From: Phymorhynchus buccinoides | Taxonomy: Eukaryota > Mollusca > Gastropoda > Neogastropoda > Raphitomidae | NCBI GenBank assembly: GCA_017654935.2 | Contig: CM065683.1 | Span: 2,437,173-2,501,172 of the forward strand | Reading direction: 5' to 3' | Length of the DNA stretch: 64,000 nt | Shown: positions 45,203 through 54,896 of the stretch, one piece after another | Layout: the number at the start of each line of letters is the position of its first letter | How positions within the stretch are numbered: the first letter of the stretch is position 1 | Translations under genes and position numbers: made by a program | Notes under the pieces: model-generated | The model's database searches: none | The model's input: only the letters and a program-made list of their open reading frames with translations | What the model was told of the DNA's origin: nothing

Positions 45203-45600
45203 TTCTCAACCGATCAGCACCAAATTTGGCATCAAGCATCCTTGGCACCTTTCCGAAGGTCAAATCGTCCGCTTTTCGGGGTCGTGGGGAGGGGGGGACC
45301 ACACGCAGCTCGGATTTACTAAGGGCAAGTGCGTGTGAGCTGTGAGTTCTCAACCGATCGACACCAAATTTGGTATCAAGCATCCTTGGTACCCTCCGAA
45401 GGTCATGCCGTCCTTACTTTTCAGAAACCTCCGCCAAGGGGTCGAGGGGGATGGGGGGGGGACCACACGCAGCTTGGATCAACTCCTTGGCAAGTGCGTG
45501 TGAGCTCATGAGCGTGGGGGGGGGGGGGGGGAAACCTCCGCCAAGGGGTCGGGCCCTAATTAGGGGGGGGGGGGGGGGACCACACAGAGCTCCACACGCA
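45203..45600. repeat. About 144-bp tandem repeat, 2.5 copies
   Basis: TTCTCAACCGATC, CACCAAATTTGG, ATCAAGCATCCTTGG and GACCACACGCAGCT recur at 45203 and 45347. A third partial copy around 45531 keeps AAACCTCCGCCAAGGGGTCG. G-runs separate them. Confidence 0.85.
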
Positions 45601-46789
45601 CTTGCGGTTAGTGCGAGCTTCAGATCCAAATCCGAGCTGTTCGGGTTTGTTTCCTTTTTTTGTTTGTTTGTTTTTCGTTTCCAGTTTTGTGTGGTGGCGT
45701 GTCACCATGAGAGAAGGCATCCGCGCATAAATTATCATGACCTTCACGTTGGCGTATGACCGAAAATCTTTAAGGGGCTATAACGTCCACACCGTTGGTC
45801 TTAGGGACTTCAAACTTGGCATGTAGGTACTTTGGCTTATGGTTGTTCTGATGATTGCATACTGATCAAGGTCAAGGTCATGGAACGGTAGGCCTTGAAA
45901 GTGGTAGGGGTAAAAAAAAATTTTCACCCACAAAAGTAAAAATATAATATTTTAAGGGCGCGGTACTCAGCGTTACCTGTACTTGGCGTACCTGTACAAG
46001 GCGTTACCGGTACTAGGCGTTACCGGTACGGGGCGTTGCGCTAGTTATATATAAATCAAAGATCACAGAGGAAACAACAAACACATTTAACATCGTCCAA
46101 TAAATAAAATGTAAACATTGATTAAATCTACATATAAGATATTAACCCACATTATCCGGCTGTCCCTTTTTAGGGACGCAAACTAAAATTCAGATTTATT
46201 GCCAGATTTATTTTTTACAAGCAAGAAGGGTTGTTGTCACCGTCCCATATAACCAGTTTGTTTTGATATTTGGTCTTACTGTGTCTGGTGGAGGGATGTT
46301 TTATAAGTGCGTTGAATACCGTTGAGGTGTACATTGAAACATGGCTCACAATTTTTTTTCCAAAAGTTTTTGTACATGGTTAGAAACAGAAATTGTTTAT
46401 TAAAGCATAATGCTGAGATGATTTTTTAGTTTTCATTAGAAAATAAATATTGACGATTTTATGAGGGGTAAAAGAAGCATCCCCTCTTATGGACAGCGGG
46501 ACCAAGATGGCAGGGGCCTCTACTACATGTTCTTAATAAAGATCTATGTTCTGTTTAGACCCATTATATCACTTAAAAAGTTGGTAATGTGCTGGAGAAC
46601 AAGTATTTACTTTATGATGCTATTTTGATAATATATATCACAATATATTCACACACACACACATACACGTCTACACGCAGAAAACATGCCCATCTGCTTG
46701 TCTGTCTGTCTCACTATCTGTCTGTCTATCTGACTGACTATCTGTTTGTCTGTCTTCCTGTCTGTCTCTCTCTCTCTCTGTCTCTCTAG
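45601..46789. repeat. 18-bp minisatellite (45961-46036) in otherwise unrecognised DNA
   Basis: At 45961-46036, TACCGGTACTAGGCGT-type units repeat about four times. The rest is AT-rich, with CTGTCTGT tracts at 46695-46790. No gene recognised. Confidence 0.7.
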
Positions 46790-46878
46790 GTTTTTCTTTG
46801 GACCAAGAAAGCGTTGTGATCACAGACTGTTCCAACGTCAGTCTAAGACCCCATGCCATGTGTTCCACTGGTTGTCAG
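46790..46878 (+). other. Isolated candidate exon encoding a Cys-containing peptide
   Basis: A (CT)n tract ends in TCTCTCTAG and 89 open nucleotides later comes CAG|GTCAGT. In phase 1 to 0 it encodes SLDQESVVITDCSNVSLRPH then AMCSTGCQ, which looks extracellular. No partner exons are seen within several kb, so this is a suggestion only. Confidence 0.25.
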
Positions 46879-47228
46879 GTCAGTTTGTGGACGTTTCTTG
46901 CCGGTATTCATTTCGATCATAACCAAACGGGTAAAATTTAAGCCGCCATGAAATGTACTGTATTGAGGCCAAGAAGTCGTGCAGATGGTGTTACCCTGTA
47001 TTTGTTGCTCTTCCTCCTGTATTTTGGGAACATGATCCAGGCACAGAAAATTGATTCTCTAAAAACGATAGGCTCATACGCGTCTCATTTATTTACAAAT
47101 GCAGGTGTTGAACCCCGATAAGTAGCCCCCAGGTAACTTATAGCACAATTCCTAAATGGGAGCTTGGCAAGGCTACTTATGATATTGACTACACAGATTT
47201 ACGAAAATGTGATGGGCCTTTGCTGCCA
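46879..47228. other. No gene seen
   Basis: Single-copy-looking non-coding sequence. Confidence 0.5.
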
Positions 47229-47973
47229 ACATACTGCTCACAAAATGTAGGGGGTATTGATTTTGCAATATCACCATGGGTTCAATAACCAGACCATAAG
47301 TTTCATTTCATGTGAAAATGATAGTTCAGTCTTTCCTGGCTGTAAAATCGAAGACAAAAATCAATTTTAAAATGTCACGTGACTGCCGGAGGCGATAAAC
47401 TTCAGTAGGTGTGTTATTCGAAATCACAAAACACCTTTACACAGTCGACAGATTGTTGGGCTACTGTGTGCTTTCTCATGCTCTGGAAGATTTGCTGGAG
47501 GAATGTTTTTTCCTTGCGTCCCTAGATCCTCTTATGACCGTTACAATGATGCAAGTTGAAATTGAAAAACGCCAGCGTTGGGCAGATTTTAACCTCCAAA
47601 ATGAGAATGCGCGTCTCCACTGAGCACATTTTGTGCAAGGTCACCGTCACATCCACAAAACCCAGACCATCTCATGATGTACAAGGTCCCCTGACTATTT
47701 TCAGTCGAATGGTGCTATTCCTTGCAGGAAACAGTGGCCCAACACGTTTTCAACTGTTTTATGACTATTTTTGTGACTTTTGGACATTGCACCCATTGAT
47801 GTCCGTCTTCTCTGACAATCACGCAACGCTTCAAAATTAATTTTAATCTTTGATTTTATGTTCAAGGAATAACATACTTTTGTTTTCAAATTGAATGGAA
47901 CGTATAATTTCGTTATTGAACCCATGGGGATCTTACAAAACACAATATCCCCTACTTTTTGTGAGCAGTATGT
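47229..47973. mobile_element. Non-autonomous DNA element with about 140-bp inverted ends
   Basis: ACATACTGCTCACAAAATGT at 47229 is matched in inverted form by the sequence ending GTGAGCAGTATGT at 47973. The arms stay alignable for roughly 140 bp (CCATGGGTTCAATAAC; AAATCAATTTTAA against AAATTAATTTT) at about 75-80% identity. The 450-bp centre has a 70-codon + frame (47411-47623) without recognisable motifs. Confidence 0.65.
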
Positions 47974-47988
47974 GTAAATCATCTTAAA

Positions 47989-48425
47989 ATATATAGATGA
48001 CTCTGTACTTGACAATCATTTATCAGGTGCTGCATTCGTCATTCCATCGCTAAAAATAGAGGAATCACATCATATCGGAAATTATTTTTCTATTTTTACC
48101 GCAGAACTTGTTGCCATTATTATGGCATTAATATCTTCTTAATTTTCCATTTTCTGTATTTCAGATATTATTTTGTGTTGATTCAAAATCTGTATTACAA
48201 GCCTTGAAATATTCTCATACAAAAATGAGAGGAGAGCTTACATCAGAAATTCATCATTTAGTTAATTTTATGTCTTTGCGTGGTTCTTATATTGACTTTT
48301 GTTGGATTCCATCACATTGTGGATTATCTGCAAATGAAAGGGTTGACCGGTTAGCCAAACATATTGCAGCCACTGAAAACAGTTTAGCAAAAGTAGACAT
48401 TCCTTTATCTCTACATGAAACTTAG
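47989..48425 (+). pseudogene. RNase H domain of a non-LTR retrotransposon
   Basis: YIDDSVLDNHLSGAAFVIPS (from about 47989) is the first RNase H motif, with the catalytic Asp. FTAELVAIIMALIS holds the catalytic Glu. After a stop near 48141 the same domain continues: CVDSKSVLQALK with the third acidic residue, FCWIPSHCGLSANERVDRLA with the conserved His and final Asp. All four landmarks are present and in order, but the stop breaks the frame. The RT part is absent because a long-TIR element occupies the upstream side. The frame ends at 48423-48425. Confidence 0.8.
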
Positions 48426-49139
48426 AGCTTTTTAGAAAAAGTGATTATGTGTATAGAAGACAAACAGAGTAAAATAAAACAAAAAAGGAAATGTCTTTGA
48501 ACTGCTAATATATTATCAAACAGGACAAAGTCTTCATCAAGGGTGCATTCTAAAAAGTTTAGTTTTTAAATTCAGGCTTGATGCACTGAAAATAAAATTC
48601 TGTAAAAATGTAAATTGCATTTTGTGGCCAGCATAGTTATTACACCATACCATACATGTCATTTTTCTTTGTGAACTTATAAAAAAACTGTTTACCTGCT
48701 TGGTTGTTGGACACAAAACCATCAATGACAGCCTATGAAGACATTCTTTACCGAACCCTAACCCTAGTCCTTTACTCCACTTCCCCCTCCCCCTCTCTTT
48801 TTCCCCCTCCCCCCATCCTTCCCCCTCCCGCCTTCCCCCTCCCCCCCATCCTTCGCCCCTCCCGCATTCCTCCTTCCCCCCTTTCCCCCCCCCCCACCCC
48901 CCTCCCATTTATTTCCCCCCCCCACTCCCGGAAAAAACACTTTTCACCCCACCCCACCCACCCCGGGGCTTCTCTCCCCCCCCCCCCCCCCTCACCACAT
49001 TGTGTTTACCCTGGGTCTTTAAACTACACGAAAGCCCTCCTTCCTTCCGTCACAATCTTGTCACGTCATTTATTGACGTCATTTCTATTTTACGCCTCTA
49101 CTATTCATTGGTTTAGCCACTTCTCTACAAACTGATAAG
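48426..49139. other. No gene; C-rich and CT-rich tract
   Basis: 48775-48990 is a pyrimidine-rich run with several poly-C blocks. A short ACCCTAACCCTAG telomere-type stretch lies at 48754-48766. Confidence 0.6.
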
Positions 49140-49385
49140 AATACAATCATACTTTTTTCAGAAGAACAAGAAAAACAAAGAGAAAGAAGAAGAAGGAGAA
49201 GAAGAAGAAGGTGTTAGAGAAAGAAGAAGGAGAAGAAGAAGAAGAAGAAGAAGAAGAAGAAGAAGAAGAAGAAGAACACAGAATAAGAAGAGCAATTACG
49301 AGAAGAAGAAGAAGAAGAAGAAGAAGAAGAACACAGAATAAGAAGAGCAATTACGAGAAGAAGAAGAAGAAGAAGAAGAAGAAGA
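49140..49385. repeat. (GAA)n repeat with an embedded duplication
   Basis: GAAGAAG tracts in which GAACACAGAATAAGAAGAGC then AATTACGAGAAG occurs twice (49273 and 49328). Confidence 0.95.
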
Positions 49386-49759
49386 AATAAATCTCAAGAA
49401 CGAGAAGAAGTAAAATACACTACAGAGATTACAAAACACAAACATTTCTGCTGGCCTTAGGGTAAGTTCTACTATTCCATTTCTTGATTCATTTTAAAAA
49501 AATGATCTCTATCTCCACAAGCTATCAACAGAACTAATTAAAATTCGTTAAACGTTGATTTTTTTCATTTAATCAGCTAATTGATTGGATGATTTTTACA
49601 AACCATTTTTTTAAATATCTCCCTCAACACATGATCGTTTTACACACTCCCCCCCCCCCCCCCCCCCCCACCCTCTCCCCAATTTATTTATATAATTCCT
49701 TATCCCCAATAAATGTTTTCATAGGATGACACTCCCCCGACCCTTCCGGGATGATTTGA
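49386..49759. other. No gene; contains poly-C run
   Basis: AT-rich, with a C homopolymer at 49650-49669. Confidence 0.5.
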
Positions 49760-50024
49760 TTTGATGAGAAATGTCCAGTTTTTACTGGGCAGGCCCTATG
49801 TGTCATAGACTGTCGGGACACTAATGGGCCGAAACAGTTAGTGATTGACACTCCGTCCCCTGACGATTTCTCATCTATCATTGACTGGTTGTGGTCCCAT
49901 GGCTCTGGTTCTGTTTTTTAGGTGAGTATCTTATTTTTGTTTTAGCCTATTATTAAAATAATTTAAAGTAATTTTCCCTCTCCACTGATTTTTTTAATAT
50001 TCCACCTCCCCCTACACTTGTATG

Positions 50025-50064
<40 letters not shown>

Positions 50065-50556
50065 TTCCTACCCACCTCTTCCCTTTATTTTGGCATGCTA
50101 CATTACCTTTTCGGTTCACAGATGGATCTTTCAGGGGATGAGGACATCTTTATTACTCCCGCTTTCCCTTCTCCCTCCACACCACCCCCTCCTCCCTTCC
50201 CTCTTCTTGATCCGCATGGCTTCCCCCTTCTTTCTGGTCCTGTGCCCCTTCTGCCCTGTTCTCCTTCAGCTCCCTCTGGCGCTCCGTCCCCTCCCTTTTT
50301 TTCCTGCTCTCCTCTTCCTCCCTTTTCTTCTTTATTATCTGTTGGTCCCTTCTCTCTCGCTCCCTCCCCTCCTCTCCTCCCCTCCTCCCCTCCTCTCCTC
50401 CCCTCCCTCCTCTTCCCCTCCTCTCCTCTCCTCTTTTTCCTCTCAGAGTCTCAGGATGTTTTGTTCCTTTCCCTCTTCACCCTGGTTAGACACTTGCTTA
50501 CATTAATCTTACACACTCTCGTATTCTTCTTAAAGCCCCTTTTCTCTTCCAAATAA
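49760..50556 (+). pseudogene. Possible two-exon gene fragment with a stop at the splice junction
   Basis: A frame from 49760 reads FDEKCPVFTGQALCVIDCRD then LVIDTPSPDDFSSIIDWLWS and ends TTT TAG (49919-49921) immediately before a strong donor, GTGAGT. A matching acceptor, TTCACAG, precedes ATGGATCTTTCAGGGGATGA at 50122, whose frame continues in phase 0 as MDLSGDEDIFITPAFPSPST and then Pro/Ser/Leu-rich sequence to 50554-50556. If spliced, the stop codon would fall exactly at the end of the first exon. I do not recognise either part. A decayed gene or element is likely; chance is possible for the Pro-rich part, which is a CT/CCT-rich tract. Confidence 0.3.
50028..50060. repeat. (CA)n microsatellite
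   Basis: Pure CA repeat of about 16 units inside the putative intron of the preceding fragment. Confidence 0.95.
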
Positions 50557-50965
50557 ATAGCTACACATTAAAAATAATTTTTCCTTTTTCTGATACCAGA
50601 GCAGAGTTTTGGCAATATTTTTAATAAGCAACATTCTTTGTGATGGATCAAAGACTGTAGAAGTTGTTCAGGGACTTATTATGAGCCCAATTGGACCTTT
50701 GATATGATGTGCTTGTTATTTATTTTACTTTCCTTGTTTGGAGTTTATTATTGTTCATTTATTGTTTGCTTCCTTTAAATGTTTAGGCATAATTCTAAGC
50801 TTAAGTATTTCACGGATGTTTCAATAACATACGGCCTAAATCATACATGTGTTCAGACTCACATACCCCTCACCCCATTTATTCATGCAAGTTATATTCC
50901 TATATAGACTAACATACCTTCTACGTGCACACCCACAAACCCCCACAAATGGACATTTGCACATA

Positions 50966-51036
<71 letters not shown>

Positions 51037-51060
51037 CTTTGACTGAACCGCCATTGGCCT
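50557..51060. repeat. (CA)n microsatellite at 50970-51033 in non-coding DNA
   Basis: CA run of about 30 units; nothing else recognised. Confidence 0.9.
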
Positions 51061-51133
51061 CTCAGCAGACGACGCTGACGAAGGGAGCGCGACGCCCCCG
51101 AAAGCTCCAGGGTGAGCCTATGCATTAGCTGAG
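51061..51133 (+). ncRNA. Hammerhead-ribozyme-like motif (tentative)
   Basis: CTGACGA (51075-51081) and GAAA (51100-51103), the two conserved core blocks, are separated by 18 nt that can close as GGG/CCC (stem II). GCTC/GAGC with a 6-nt loop (51104-51117) would be stem III, followed by C-T-A where U-H is required, with one bulged C. CTCAGC (51061-51066) pairs with GCTGAG (51128-51133) as outer stem I across an internal loop. Type I hammerheads are known in Penelope-like elements and retrozymes. The bulge and weak inner stem I make this uncertain. Confidence 0.3.
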
Positions 51134-51300
51134 TGAAACTGGTATAAAATTCGTTTTATCATTGATTTAGTTACACGAGTGAACCAAAGATTGTACCCTA
51201 AATACGTTGGCCTATTCACAGCCTGGTTATCAGAAATATGTCCCCCAAATACAATGCCATTCACAATATTTCGGCCTGTCTGATGGTTGGCCTGTATTTC
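51134..51300. other. Left flank of the LTR element
   Basis: Ends in TTTC, the 4-bp target duplication repeated at 54897-54900. Confidence 0.6.
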
Positions 51301-51548
51301 TGTGAGAGGGCGAAGTGAGAATGCTTAGAATGTCGTGCACGTGCGAGTGAATGAATTCGGAATGATGGGAATGAACTCTGAGCGATCGGAAGTGTAATTG
51401 TGGAGAGCGTGCGTGAGAAAGTTCAGTCAGGCCCCGACTCCCAACAGAGAAAGTCAGATTTGATGTGATTGCGAATAAAGAGCAAAGCAAGCCGTCTCTT
51501 GGTCTTCGTGTGCTCGGTCATGTGCGAACTGCTCTCAACAACACTACA
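51301..51548 (+). repeat. 5' LTR
   Basis: 248 bp, TG...CA ends, with an internal AATAAA at 51474-51479 that could serve as the polyadenylation signal. Confidence 0.93.
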
Positions 51549-52950
51549 GAATGGCGTCGCCGACATTTGCGTTTCTGTGTAGGCCTATCAGCGCTAGCCG
51601 GTAGCCTAAATCAGTGTAGGATATAGAAAAAAAGAAAGAAAAAAAGAAGTGAATAGAAAGAAGAAATGTGTTTCATCAGACATTTTGTGAACTGAGAATG
51701 TGTTCACCTTCATCTTCGGGCAATTGCAAGTGGGTGCCCAAGTCAAAATAAGTTTTCGAAATTACTTTCTTTCATGTGTTGGACTATTTCGGAACCCTGT
51801 ACAAGGAAAGTTTTGGGTTAGTTTCCAAACATTGTGTGTGTTGAAAATATTTTTTCGGACAATAAGTGAACAAAAATTCAAAGAATGTGTAAAGAAGCAA
51901 TTGAAACAACGATTTTGAACCTAATGAACACCCAAGAACGCTGGCAGCTGATAATTGTAGTCTGCTGAAAAACTTAAGTTAGTTTCCAAAATTCCTTTCG
52001 GACTTTGACTAGTTATTTTCGATGCTACTGGAGCAGACGACATTTCGAATGCAAAGGTAGGATTTTGTATTTTTGCAAGTCGATGAGGCAAGTTCCCGGA
52101 GATGCAACATAATTAGAACATAGCTGATTTTTAGGAATGTCCATGATGTACTTAATTGGGCCTGACGGTAGGATGTGCAAAATGGAAAATTGAAAAAAAT
52201 CGAAAATTCCTACCCTAGTGAACGTAATCTTTAGTTTAGTCAACGTCCTGTTGGCACCAATCAGTGACGAGTGAACACGTTTCGTGAATGAGAAAGAACA
52301 GTAAGTTTTATTTGTTTAAACTTTTACGAAATATTTGGACAGTTGCGAGCTGATGACAGTTGTGACAGTTGTGAGCTGATGTTCAAGAAGAAGTAGTGTT
52401 GAGTATAAGCAGTGAGCAGAATGCAAACGAATCTGCGACAGGTTAGTGTTAGCTACAGTGAACAGTCTGAAGTGCAGTGGCAGATTTAGCCAGTAGTAAA
52501 CCTAGGGCTGTAGCAGAGGAAATGGACTTGCAGTGTTGATACTTGAAAACGGGGCAACACCTACCAGGGGTCCTCCGTCTCTAGGGGACGGTGCGTCGGC
52601 AGTTTCCAGACGTCCAGCGGGCTTGCAGCATTCAAAACCAGGGCTGGACACAGACGGTGACGACTACATCCTGAATCTTTTGCCCTGGGGTGTGACCGCT
52701 TTCATACCCAGGGTCCTCCGTCACCATTGACTTGCTGACTCTGTCATTGCCGCTGTGACTTAACGTCACGACACCCCTGATTCCCCCAACTCCGCCCCCC
52801 CCACTGACCCTGTTATTCCCAAACGTCCTGCCCAGTCCGTATACCCTAGCGGCTTAATCAGCAGCGATGGTGACGGTGCGTCGGCAGTTCCCGGAGGTGC
52901 ATGGCTGGCAGGCCAACGTCCACAGATAACTACATCCCAGATCGCATAAA

Positions 52951-53274
52951 TTGGAGGAATCATACTACTCCTTGAAGGCAGCAAATGGGTTAGAGATCCC
53001 CTATATTGGCTACATCTGCACCGACGTTACCATAGGAGGAGAAACCATCGAGGACATGGGCATCTTTGTGACGAAGACACCTTTGCATGCAGCCACAAAG
53101 ACTCCAAAACATCCAGTTCTGTTGGGAATGAACATCTTAGAGAAGTGCAGACTACTTGAATCCTTACTGGGAGACAATTCTGTCACGGTAAGCAAGATTC
53201 AAGCAGAAATCAAGAAATACAGGGGAACAGCAAAATTTGCAAGAACAGCAGAAGAGAGAACCATGGGCCAGTAA
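52951..53274 (+). pseudogene. Retrotransposon aspartic protease, C-terminal half
   Basis: The frame reads LKAANGLEIPYIGYICTDVT, GETIEDMGIFVTKTP, HPVLLGMNILEKC: the flap and the LLGMN(I/V)L segment of gypsy-type retropepsins from invertebrates. The N-terminal half with the catalytic D-T/S-G is absent, and upstream sequence is closed by a stop near 52927. The tail (EIKKYRGTAKFARTAEERTM) leads to a stop at 53272-53274, where RT would normally follow. It is a remnant left by deletion on both sides, not an active enzyme. Confidence 0.75.
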
Positions 53275-54648
53275 CTGATAGTGATGTACGTTGAGTCGTG
53301 CGCTGGGCCACGTGGTGGACAATTTTTGGGCAAACATTATATATGGCAAGTAGTCAAGTCTACTCCAATATCATGGTGTATAGCTGAATTGGTGTGTGGT
53401 GTGTGCATATTCTCCTGGAGAAGGTATCTAGTCTCAAAGTAACCTCTCAAGTTGTTTTTAAGAAATGCTTGAAAGTTGCTAAGTTGTTGTCCTAGTGCAA
53501 AAGTCGATACTTTGCCTGGAGGGTTAAGGGACAGTTTTTTGCATTTGATGGATATAGTTTTTTTCTAATTCATTCAATTTGCAGAACATATAACATGAGA
53601 CTTATTAAGATAGCAGGAAAAGGAGTTTTCGCATACTATTTTTGCATCCAGAGAAATGTGCAAATTCAGTTCCTTGGGTTTTTTGGGGGAAAAAAACACA
53701 CAAAAAAACAAATCTGATTTTTTTTTCTATAGTGGTTTTGTTGTTGATGACCAAGAGATGCGTGATGAGCTGACTTGAATTCAGGCTTTAAATGATGGGC
53801 TGACTTTTTATGGTAACAAACTGAAATTCTTAATTTGATGAAGACGGGATAAAAGATGATAACAAAAATGAAAAAACTTGTACAATGAGTGAGAGTGTGA
53901 CAAAATGGTGGAAAGATTGCAATGTAATCTGTGAATATGAAAAATATGGAAAAAGATTCATATATAAGGATTTGCACATCTGATTAGAACTGGAGTAATT
54001 TTTAAAGGAAATTTTAATAATGGAAAATTATCATGGAACATGATTTTGTGGCTTGGATGGGTTACGGGAGAACAGACTGACGTATTTCTCACAGCATGAA
54101 ATGGTTCGGTAATAAGTTAACTTCTCGAGCCCTCAATGAACAATTAAATGGCATTGCATATTTGATGCACTATTGTGTGTGTTGAATACTATGTATAACA
54201 AAGTGGCAGATGTGCTGACTACCTCCTGAATTACCTATCATGATAATCTGAAGGAATATGTCATGCTAGAAGGCCAGTCAAATGGTATTGATGGGATTTG
54301 TCGTAACTGATTTGTGTATGACCAGTTGACAATTTTTGAAACATTCAGTAACTTAAAGTGGGGTAATTATTTATTTTGAATTAATTTTCTAAATAAGAAT
54401 TTTGTACAGTTTTGGGGTTAATGTAATCCTAAATTTTTTTGATATAATTCAAGTTTCGAGTTAGGTTTTTGGCAATGGATTTTCCCATCTTTATTATTGA
54501 AGCATGGATTTTGTGATGAAAATTGGCATGCCAGGTGGATTATGTTCATGTATGACCCATTGGTTGAATGACTGGTTGGAATTGTATATTCATTCTAACT
54601 TATAGATTGTCCAACGTCGGGTCGCCGTTGCAAGTCAAGGGGGGTGTA

Positions 54649-54896
54649 TGTGAGAGGGCGAAGTGAGAATGCTTAGAATGTCGTGCACGTGCGAGTGAAT
54701 GAATTCGGAATGATGGGAATGAACTCTGAGCGATCGGAAGTGTAATTGTGGAGAGCGTGCGTGAGAAAGCTCAGTCAGGCCCCGACTCCCAACAGAGAAA
54801 GTCAGATTTGATGTGATTGCGAATAAAGAGCAAAGCAAGCCGTCTCTTGGTCTTCGTGTGCTTGGTCATGTGCGAACTGCTCTCAACAACACTACA
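54649..54896 (+). repeat. 3' LTR
   Basis: 248 bp; differs from the 5' LTR by GAAAGCTCAG for GAAAGTTCAG and GTGCTTGG for GTGCTCGG. Followed by the target duplication TTTC. Confidence 0.93.

Larger units (their letters stand above)
51301..54896 (+). mobile_element. LTR retrotransposon, Ty3/gypsy-like, internally deleted (3,596 bp)
   Basis: Two 248-bp LTRs (51301-51548 and 54649-54896) start TGTGAGAGGG and end ACACTACA (TG...CA). They differ at two positions, so identity is about 99.2%. TTTC flanks both outer ends, a 4-bp target duplication. A candidate primer-binding site, TGGCGTCGCCGAC, begins at 51552, and a polypurine-type tract AAGGGGGGTGTA directly precedes the 3' LTR. The 3.1-kb interior holds only part of a protease (52951-53274); no gag, RT or integrase is recognisable. 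The element must have been mobilised in trans. Strand is set by the PBS, PPT and protease. Confidence 0.9.
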
